DNA from: Bacillota bacterium
GTDB taxonomy: Bacteria > Bacillota_I > Bacilli_A > RFN20 > CAG-826
NCBI GenBank assembly: GCA_023443485.1
Contig: JAEZUH010000099.1
Coordinates: 1 to 5,291 of the forward strand
Reading direction: 5' to 3'
DNA length: 5,291 bases
Shown here: positions 1 through 4,742 of the stretch, one piece after another
Position numbering within the stretch: position 1 is the stretch's first letter
How the letters are laid out: each line of letters opens with the position of its first letter
The notes under the pieces: generated by a model
Databases searched by the model: none
What the model saw: the letters and a program-made list of their open reading frames with translations, nothing else
Told to the model about the DNA's origin: nothing
Translations under genes and position numbers: made by a program

Positions 1-950
1 GCCATATCGACCATCAAAACGCTATAATCGCGATCATTCAATGCAGTGATATACAAGAATCCAATGCCAGGAATACCGTAAATGGATTCCAAAATCATCG
101 AACCACCGAGAATACCAATGAATTCAGCTAAGATGGAAGGGAGAATTGGAACAAAGGCGTTACGAAGAGCGTGGCGAACAATAGCTTGATTCTTCGTTAG
201 ACCTTTTGTTCTCGCTAACAAGAGATATTCAGAGGACATAACTTCGCAAAGCTCTGCTCTTACGAAGCGAGTGTATCCACAAACAGAGCCAAAGGAAAGA
301 GATAAAACCGGGATGATATAGCCAAGAATTTTAAAGTTCGTGGGCATGACCGCGCTGGGCCATTGAGTGGGTAGCCAACCGAGTTGATAACCCATTATCC
401 AAATTAGGAAAGTAATAACAACAAATGAAGGAATAGAAATGAAAATCATGACAAGGGTAGATATGGTGTGGTCAATCCAAGTGTTTTTCTTGAGACCAGC
501 CCAAATACCAAGCAAAATGCCAAGAGGAACAGAGATAACAACAGAAATAATATTTAAGGACATCGAGACAGGCAAACGTTGCAAGATAATGCTCATGGCA
601 GAAGCATTGAGCTTAATTTGAGTGGAGCGACCCCAGTCCCATTTAGTGACAATATTTTTAAGCCAGTTAAAATATAAGTCGAGAATTGGTCTTTTATACC
701 AGTAATATTGAATTCCAGAACCACTATCGAAATATTCCCATAGATAAGTTCCGAGACCTGGTTGTTCTGTATTAAACTGTAGAGCATAGCCAAGTTTGAC
801 TTGATCTTGGTAATACGCGAACATGGATGATTCTTTTCCGAATCCACCGCCAATAATTGGTAAAGCGGCGACGAGAATATAGGTCAATGACAGGATAATG
901 AATGCCGTTATGAAGGCAAGTACTAGTCTTTGTAGAACGTATTTTCTCAT
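1..950 (-). CDS. oppB: Oligopeptide ABC transporter permease, OppB type (3' end outside window)
   Basis: Inner-membrane subunit of a peptide importer. It should pair with an OppC-type permease and pass peptide delivered by the binding lipoprotein encoded just upstream. The frame runs without a stop from ATG at 950-948 to the window edge, giving 316 complete codons. The start is fixed by a strong Shine-Dalgarno (AAGGAGG, 962-956) five bases upstream. Hydrophobic segments are visible near residues 8-31, 129-152, 162-187, 207-224 and 272-290. Residues 93-132 match the family pattern of YxxWLxNI, then W-D-W-G-S, then QRLPVSMSL before TM2. The EAA loop that docks on the ATPase is clear at about 239-271 (LLLARTKGLTKNQAIVRHAL, then RNAFVP), with the conserved Gly at 250. 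ESIYGIPGIG at 288-297 is the usual motif before the last helix. The external segment between TM1 and TM2 (about 33-126) looks somewhat longer than usual. The final TM helix is missing only because the window ends. Dipeptide (DppB) or nickel specificity cannot be excluded from the permease alone. Confidence 0.93.
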   Translation of the reverse strand, partial: MRKYVLQRLVLAFITAFIILSLTYILVAALPIIGGGFGKESSMFAYYQDQVKLGYALQFNTEQPGLGTYLWEYFDSGSGIQYYWYKRPILDLYFNWLKNIVTKWDWGRSTQIKLNASAMSIILQRLPVSMSLNIISVVISVPLGILLGIWAGLKKNTWIDHTISTLVMIFISIPSFVVITFLIWIMGYQLGWLPTQWPSAVMPTNFKILGYIIPVLSLSFGSVCGYTRFVRAELCEVMSSEYLLLARTKGLTKNQAIVRHALRNAFVPILPSILAEFIGILGGSMILESIYGIPGIGFLYITALNDRDYSVLMVDM

Positions 951-955
951 GATTT

Positions 956-962
956 CCTCCTT
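956..962 (-). promoter_or_regulatory. Ribosome binding site of oppB
   Basis: AAGGAGG read on the minus strand, five bases before the ATG. It is a near-perfect complement to the 16S 3' end and decides the start codon of a gene whose 3' end cannot be seen. Confidence 0.85.
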
Positions 963-980
963 ATATTTTCACTTCTTAAC

Positions 981-999
981 ATTAACATTTTATGTTAAT
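981..999. repeat. Inverted repeat at the 5' end of the oppB leader
   Basis: The arms ATTAACAT (981-988) and ATGTTAAT (992-999) are exact reverse complements separated by three T. With the -10 box at 1006-1011, transcription should start near 999-1000, so the repeat would occupy about +1 to +19 of the oppB message. It could be a repressor site or a weak 5' hairpin. On the plus strand it is followed by six T and could act as a weak terminator, but its stem has only one G-C pair and nothing is known to be transcribed in that direction. Confidence 0.5.
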
Positions 1000-1005
1000 T
1001 TTTTG

Positions 1006-1034
1006 ATTATACACTAGTGTATAACTTTATACAA
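1006..1034 (-). promoter_or_regulatory. Promoter of oppB
   Basis: On the minus strand TTGTAT (1034-1029) and TATAAT (1011-1006) are separated by exactly 17 bases, a good fit to a housekeeping sigma-A promoter with a consensus -10 box. It lies downstream of the oppA terminator and about 55 bases before the oppB start, so it would restart transcription for the permease and the rest of the operon. The call rests on sequence match only. Confidence 0.65.
1007..1024. promoter_or_regulatory. Perfect 18-bp palindrome over the oppB -10 box (candidate operator)
   Basis: TTATACACTAGTGTATAA is its own exact reverse complement. It includes five of the six bases of the -10 box and most of the promoter spacer. 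A dimeric repressor bound here would block RNA polymerase directly. It has no T-run after it and sits inside the promoter, so a DNA-level role is more likely than an RNA hairpin. The regulator is unknown. Confidence 0.55.
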
Positions 1035-1054
1035 TACTTTGAACTAAATTAATT

Positions 1055-1086
1055 AAAAAAAGACTAAGACAGGAAGTCTTAGCCTT
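1055..1086 (-). terminator. Intrinsic terminator after oppA
   Basis: The minus-strand arms AAGGCTAAGAC (1086-1076) and GTCTTAGTCTT (1070-1060) form an 11-bp stem with one G-T wobble and a five-base loop TTCCT. A run of T follows (1059-1055). It begins about 19 bases after the oppA stop codon. Its position between oppA and oppB suggests that most transcripts end after the binding protein gene. Confidence 0.85.
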
Positions 1087-1104
1087 TTCGTTTAGTTTTT
1101 GTAA

Positions 1105-4029
1105 CTAGTCAAGGATGAATGGGGCTGGAGCTGGTTCTGGAAGACTTGGCCATGCATCGTACTCGACGATTGTGGTGAAGTACTCACCATCCACCACGAC
1201 ATCTAATGAAGCGATGGATGTGTAAAGCTCAATATCAATACCAGCGACATAGAAATCTGGATGGGCTGCGACCATATAGGCTAATGCATCAGCATCAAAA
1301 ATAATTGTGTAAGTGCTTATGCCTTCTTCGTCGACAACGACTTCGTAGGATGAATTAACACCTTCGGCATCAGTGTCGCTTGTGCCATCGTAGTAGACCC
1401 AAACTTCTTCGTAGTCACTATAGTCACTTTCAGTGCAACCATATAAAGCGAGAGCATAGATCATGGTTGTAATGTCTTCAGAATTGACTTCTTTAGCTTC
1501 AATGACAACTTGAAGTCTTCCATCAGGGAGTAATTCAGCGGCTGAGCTTAAGAGAGTAAATAATTGAGTGACAACGCCTTCAGTAGCGACGACAAAGCTA
1601 TCGCCAGCTTGCCATAAGGCATCAAATGACCATGGTTGATCGTTGTAGATTAAGTTCTCGCTAACAACGGAGGTATCAGGACCCCAGTTAAGAGTGAATC
1701 CTGAGGAGTTGTCAGATTTTAAAACTTCCATGAAGTTGAGTGGATCGAGAGAGTTTCCGGAAATAGATCCGAAGCCTAAATCGAATTGACCAACTTGTAA
1801 GTGGTTGTTATAGACATCTTCGTAATTGGTGGTTCCATCATGGTTAACAACGGTAAGTTTGACTTTGCTTTCGCTAACATAGCTGGAGTTGAAAGCATCT
1901 TGAATGAAGCCGGCCATTTCTTCGCCGTAATCTTCACTATCAGATGGATTCATCCAAAACACATCAATTGAAATGTTGGTTGGTCTCTTTTTGGTTCCTA
2001 ATTCAATGACGCCTTCTTCGACCATCTCAGCAACAGCTTGACGGAAGTAAATTTTGGCGGCAGAGAGGTTGTAACCATAGGAGTCTGGATAGTAGTCAAG
2101 CATTGCTTCTTCGTGTTGTGGAGAAGCATTCCAAGCAAGACCATTTTCTGGGTCAATCATGTAGTTGGAAGAGAAGTATTCGTTTGAAGGAATAACACCT
2201 CTGTTAGCCGCATATGTTCCTCTATCGATAGAGAAGTTCAAGCCTTTTAAGAAGCTCTTGTTGCTCATCCAAGGTTTGACATTCCAGTACTTGGCTTCTG
2301 GAGTCTTGACGATTTGGCCATCAACACCAAAGAGTTCTTCCCAACGTTCTGGAGTACAGGAGTTAACGTTTAATTTGAAAACTGAAGTACCAGTCGTTGT
2401 GGTTGTACGTGGATCGTTGCGGTATGTCTTAATGTATTGAATGGTTGGAATAGCAGCGACGTCGAGGTTACCCTTCAAGAATTCCTTGAAGACTAATGTG
2501 TTGTCGGTTTGTCCGCCAGTGTAAACAGTAATTTTCACACCAGGAATGCGGTATAAGTTTTCCATACCTGGGATGTCATTTTCGAACCAAGAATCATTCT
2601 TTTTGAATGCGATGGTTTTTTGCTCTTCCCAGTACTCTAAGGTATATGCACCTAAAGAGAGGATGGTGTCTACTGGAGTGGCGATGTTGCCAGCAGTACC
2701 AGTAATGAATGTACCATATTTAGTAACGCCAGCTTTAATTCCACCAGCACCACCGAGAACAGTAAGGAATTCTCTTGGAAGTGGTTGATAGAGTCCAGAT
2801 GACAAACCATACATCGCATAGAATGGAGTAACTTTGGTAGTCATCTTAACAACTAAGTAGTCTCCACCTTCATCAGAGTCGGCGAAAAGTTTGACTTTAG
2901 CAGCGAAAGCGGCGTCATCAATTTCAGTAGCAGTTCCGGTTGAATCGTAATAATCCTTTGCACCAACGATACCGTAGGAGGTATCAGCGGCTAATTCAGT
3001 ACCACGATATAAGCCGAAGCTTTGAGTTAATAAAACTTTGAAAGCATCGACATAGTCAGCAAGGACAACGTCTCTCTTATCGAAAGCTTTATATTCGTTC
3101 TTAGTAGAAAGAGTACGATATTGTACTCCGTCAGAAGCACCAGTTTTCACATGGAATTTGAACCAATCGGATTTGGCAGTTTGATCTGCGGCAGGAGTAA
3201 ATGTTGAAGTTTCTTCATCATAAGAACCAGCGACTGGGCGTGATTCTTTGGCGAGAGATGGATACCAATCGTAACCATTTCTTTCTTCGTTCATTTTGGT
3301 GCCCCAATAAGCGCTAGATATGTAGCTGGCTAAATCGGAGACTTGGGATCCTTGAGCATTAAGTTGGTTAATGTTTAATGGATCGCTTGTTGATGCTGAA
3401 TGGTAGTACTTCTTCCATTCGGCTTTGGTTTCACTTGATAAATCGGTGGCAATGTTGCCTTCAGCAAGAATACCGAAACCATAACCGGTGATGTAGTTTT
3501 CTGTACCTTTTTGAATACGGGAGTTATACATAACGTAACCACCATTTTCATAAAGAGAAATACCGGTGAGACTTTCATCCATGGCATATTTTTCAAGTTT
3601 GCCGAGAATGTCCGCTTTATCCTCGAGTGAGCTGGAATAGGAAGCGGCTCCTTCAAGTGCAGCACCACTGTAGACATCAAGTCTGAGATTACGGGTCACA
3701 TCTTCAGTAGACTCATAAACAGTTACAGTAGCAGCACCGCTAGCGACAGCAGTGACAAGGCCATCTTCTGAAACAGTTAATACTTCTTCATCACTTGATT
3801 CATAAGTGTAAACATGTTCAACTGCAGTTTCAGGATCATAATCACTAGCTTGAGCTTCGATAATTTCAATTTGGGCAGTATCTCCAACCTTGACGGATTT
3901 GACACCGCTATCTAGGGAAGCACTGAAAGAAAAGTCAACAGGCTGTTCTTTTGGTTTTCCACAAGCGGTTAATCCAGCAAATAGGAGAGAAGCCGATAAA
4001 AGTGAAACAACGAATTTTGTTTTGTTCAT
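1105..4029 (-). CDS. oppA: Oligopeptide-binding lipoprotein (SBP_bac_5 family) with Big_2-like N-terminal domain
   Basis: Extracellular substrate-capturing subunit of the importer, 974 aa. ATG at 4029-4027 is preceded by AAAGGAG (4042-4036), six bases away. Residues 1-23 are a lipoprotein signal peptide: basic MNKTK, a hydrophobic core, then lipobox L-T-A-C with Cys23 as lipidation site. Residues about 44-120 look like a bacterial Ig-like (Big_2) domain (SVKVGDTAQIEI, then TYESSDEEVLTVSEDGLVTA, VASGAATVTV). Peptide-binding landmarks follow: VVLADYVDAFKVLL (321-334), GAYTLEYWEEQKTIAFKKND (460-479), FLKGNLDVAAIPT (517-529), FSIDRGTYA (599-607), DYYPDSYGYNLSAAKIYF (645-662) and the FDLGFG...DPLNF segment (749-766). 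Typical OppA proteins are about 500-650 aa, so this one is much longer. The usual C-terminal end motif (EAEKILxxxxPIIPLY type) is not seen after residue 810; an acidic region of about 150 residues takes its place. Stop is TAG. Peptide is the likely ligand, but other SBP_bac_5 substrates are possible. Confidence 0.92.
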   Translation of the reverse strand: MNKTKFVVSLLSASLLFAGLTACGKPKEQPVDFSFSASLDSGVKSVKVGDTAQIEIIEAQASDYDPETAVEHVYTYESSDEEVLTVSEDGLVTAVASGAATVTVYESTEDVTRNLRLDVYSGAALEGAASYSSSLEDKADILGKLEKYAMDESLTGISLYENGGYVMYNSRIQKGTENYITGYGFGILAEGNIATDLSSETKAEWKKYYHSASTSDPLNINQLNAQGSQVSDLASYISSAYWGTKMNEERNGYDWYPSLAKESRPVAGSYDEETSTFTPAADQTAKSDWFKFHVKTGASDGVQYRTLSTKNEYKAFDKRDVVLADYVDAFKVLLTQSFGLYRGTELAADTSYGIVGAKDYYDSTGTATEIDDAAFAAKVKLFADSDEGGDYLVVKMTTKVTPFYAMYGLSSGLYQPLPREFLTVLGGAGGIKAGVTKYGTFITGTAGNIATPVDTILSLGAYTLEYWEEQKTIAFKKNDSWFENDIPGMENLYRIPGVKITVYTGGQTDNTLVFKEFLKGNLDVAAIPTIQYIKTYRNDPRTTTTTGTSVFKLNVNSCTPERWEELFGVDGQIVKTPEAKYWNVKPWMSNKSFLKGLNFSIDRGTYAANRGVIPSNEYFSSNYMIDPENGLAWNASPQHEEAMLDYYPDSYGYNLSAAKIYFRQAVAEMVEEGVIELGTKKRPTNISIDVFWMNPSDSEDYGEEMAGFIQDAFNSSYVSESKVKLTVVNHDGTTNYEDVYNNHLQVGQFDLGFGSISGNSLDPLNFMEVLKSDNSSGFTLNWGPDTSVVSENLIYNDQPWSFDALWQAGDSFVVATEGVVTQLFTLLSSAAELLPDGRLQVVIEAKEVNSEDITTMIYALALYGCTESDYSDYEEVWVYYDGTSDTDAEGVNSSYEVVVDEEGISTYTIIFDADALAYMVAAHPDFYVAGIDIELYTSIASLDVVVDGEYFTTIVEYDAWPSLPEPAPAPFILD

Positions 4030-4035
4030 ATCTTT

Positions 4036-4042
4036 CTCCTTT
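4036..4042 (-). promoter_or_regulatory. Ribosome binding site of oppA
   Basis: AAAGGAG on the minus strand, six bases before the ATG. It supports the start that gives a complete lipoprotein signal peptide. Confidence 0.85.
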
Positions 4043-4050
4043 CTTTAAGT

Positions 4051-4074
4051 GCGACCACACGTACGTGAGGACGC
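4051..4074 (-). promoter_or_regulatory. GC-rich hairpin in the oppA leader
   Basis: The minus strand can fold GCG-U-CC-U-CAC, loop GTAC, GTG-U-GG-U-CGC. That is eight Watson-Crick pairs broken by two symmetric U-U mismatches, with a perfect CACGTACGTG core at 4058-4067. It stands out as G+C rich within very AT-rich DNA. It starts about 13 bases after the predicted transcript start and ends eight bases before the Shine-Dalgarno, without covering it. A 5' mRNA-stabilising stem or a protein-binding palindrome are both possible. There is no T-run, so it is not a terminator. Confidence 0.6.
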
Positions 4075-4093
4075 CAAATATGAATTTGGGTTA

Positions 4094-4122
4094 ATTTTAA
4101 GGGTAATAAGTTAATGTGTAAA
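4094..4122 (-). promoter_or_regulatory. Promoter of oppA
   Basis: TTTACA (4122-4117) and TAAAAT (4099-4094) on the minus strand are separated by exactly 17 bases and fit a housekeeping sigma-A promoter. The predicted start near 4087 gives a leader of about 58 bases. Two copies of a GGGTwAAT word (4088-4095 and 4101-4107) lie within the core promoter and may be regulator half-sites. Confidence 0.65.
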
Positions 4123-4429
4123 GTATTAATTTAAAAAATATCTCCAATTTCAAGTGATAATAATATATTATTATCGTTTTTTTTAAGTTACTTTCTATTT
4201 ATAGATTTTTCATTTATTTATACCGAATTAAAATTCATTTTTTATAAGAGAAAAGGAAATAAAATAAGGAATTTTTGATTAAAAAATGCTTAATTGATTT
4301 CCCTTCATGTGGTTATTACCCTTCAATAATGGGTTAATCTAGTTATGTTAAAGCAGATTTCGCATGAATTTATCATTCTTTATTCGATTTTAAGTCTTAT
4401 TACAATTAACTGTTTTGATTTCATATAAT
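4123..4429. other. AT-rich intergenic region with no convincing gene
   Basis: This stretch between the tRNA terminator and the oppA promoter has no long reading frame on either strand. It holds a perfect AT palindrome (4156-4175) followed by eight T, long A/T tracts, and at 4313-4338 an inverted pair of the GGGTwAAT word also found at the oppA promoter. Two tiny plus-strand frames (4275-4337 and 4345-4428) are not supported as genes. The base composition fits an upstream regulatory region. Confidence 0.7.
4156..4175. repeat. Perfect 20-bp AT-rich palindrome
   Basis: GATAATAATATATTATTATC is exactly self-complementary and is followed on the plus strand by G and eight T (4177-4184). As RNA read rightward it resembles a weak intrinsic terminator, but no plus-strand transcript is evident. 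As DNA it lies about 30 bases upstream of the oppA -35 box and could be a regulator site. Confidence 0.5.
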
Positions 4430-4455
4430 AAAAAATGCTCCTTTTTTAGGAACAT
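4430..4455 (-). terminator. Intrinsic terminator after the tRNA pair
   Basis: The minus-strand arms ATGTTCCT (4455-4448) and AGGAGCAT (4442-4435) form an 8-bp stem with one G-T wobble, an A5 loop, and a T-run at 4434-4430. It begins 13 bases after the 3' end of tRNA-Ser, where the end of a tRNA transcript is expected. Confidence 0.8.
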
Positions 4456-4467
4456 AATTCTATTTAA

Positions 4468-4558
4468 TGGCGGAGAATTAGGGATTTGAACCCTAGCGGG
4501 GCTTGCACCCCCTATCGGTTTTCAAGACCGACCCCTTCAACCACTTGGGTAATTCTCC
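4468..4558 (-). tRNA. tRNA-Ser (anticodon UGA)
   Basis: Full 91-base class II tRNA with CCA encoded (4470-4468). The acceptor stem GGAGAAT/ATTCTCC is complete, with discriminator G. The anticodon stem TCGGT/ACCGA holds loop CTTGAAA, with anticodon TGA at 4524-4522 and U33 normal. The long variable arm has a GGGG/CCCC stem, which together with the anticodon identifies serine. The T arm is TAGGG/CCCTA with loop TTCAAAT. It reads UCN codons, mainly UCA. It lies seven bases downstream of the other tRNA and was probably processed from the same transcript. Confidence 0.97.
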
Positions 4559-4565
4559 ATAAGAT

Positions 4566-4641
4566 TGGTGGACCATCCAGGATTCGAACCTGGAACCGAT
4601 CGGTTATGGGCCGAGCGCTCTGACCGTTGAGCTAATGGTCC
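4566..4641 (-). tRNA. tRNA with CAU anticodon, probably tRNA-Ile2 (or elongator Met)
   Basis: A 76-base tRNA with CCA encoded. The acceptor stem GGACCAT/ATGGTCC, D stem GCTC/GAGC and T stem CCAGG/CCTGG with loop TTCGAAT are all intact, and the discriminator is A. The central anticodon triplet is CAT (4608-4606). The GGACC start with C4-G69 and C5-G68, A73, and the CATAACC segment resemble bacterial tRNA-Ile2, whose C34 is changed to lysidine by TilS so that it reads AUA. Initiator tRNA is excluded because the acceptor is fully paired and the anticodon stem lacks the three G-C pairs. Two oddities: position 33 is C rather than the nearly universal U, and C27 faces U43, leaving a four-pair anticodon stem. 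Elongator methionine identity cannot be fully ruled out. Confidence 0.88.
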
Positions 4642-4667
4642 GACGTGCCATATTGCAGGCGAGTAAT

Positions 4668-4676
4668 AATATAACA
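4668..4676 (-). promoter_or_regulatory. Possible extended -10 promoter of the tRNA pair
   Basis: The minus strand reads TGTTATATT (4676-4668), an extended -10 pattern. It would start transcription near 4661, about 20 bases before the mature 5' end of the first tRNA. The matching -35 position (TAGGTA, 4696-4691) is weak. No clear terminator separates the upstream gene from the tRNAs, so read-through is also possible. Confidence 0.35.
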
Positions 4677-4742
4677 CAAACTTTTTTTGATACCTATTAA
4701 TTTTTTAAGGATTATAGTGGATACCAAAAAAAATCCTATGTT

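Noticed and set aside
439..621. Plus-strand 60-codon frame opposite the permease gene
   Set aside because: Antisense shadow with no ribosome binding site and no recognisable product.
593..853. Minus-strand 86-codon frame inside the permease gene
   Set aside because: It lies in another frame of the permease coding sequence, whose own frame has clear family motifs and a strong ribosome binding site.
2165..2788. Two plus-strand frames (2165-2440 and 2546-2788) opposite oppA
   Set aside because: Antisense shadows of a conserved binding-protein gene, with no start signals of their own.
3375..3680. Minus-strand 101-codon frame inside oppA
   Set aside because: Out-of-frame overlap with oppA. The oppA frame is continuous through it, so it is not a sign of a frameshift.
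4275..4337. Tiny plus-strand frame (TTG start, 20 codons) preceded by AAGGA
   Set aside because: The Shine-Dalgarno-like word occurs in an A-rich stretch, the start is not ATG, no promoter fits upstream, and the peptide resembles nothing I know.
4345..4428. Plus-strand frame of 27 codons encoding a hydrophobic peptide beginning MLKQISHEF
   Set aside because: It suggests a small membrane peptide or toxin, but there is no Shine-Dalgarno, no promoter, and the content is what AT-rich noncoding DNA gives by chance.
4075..4430. Riboswitch, T-box or CRISPR in the gene-free region
   Set aside because: No spaced direct repeats, no T-box core and no recognisable riboswitch core. The predicted oppA leader is only about 58 bases, too short for most riboswitches.
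4459..4650. Possible integration site at the tRNA genes
   Set aside because: tRNA 3' ends are common attachment sites, but no duplicated tRNA end, integrase or mobile gene is present in the window.
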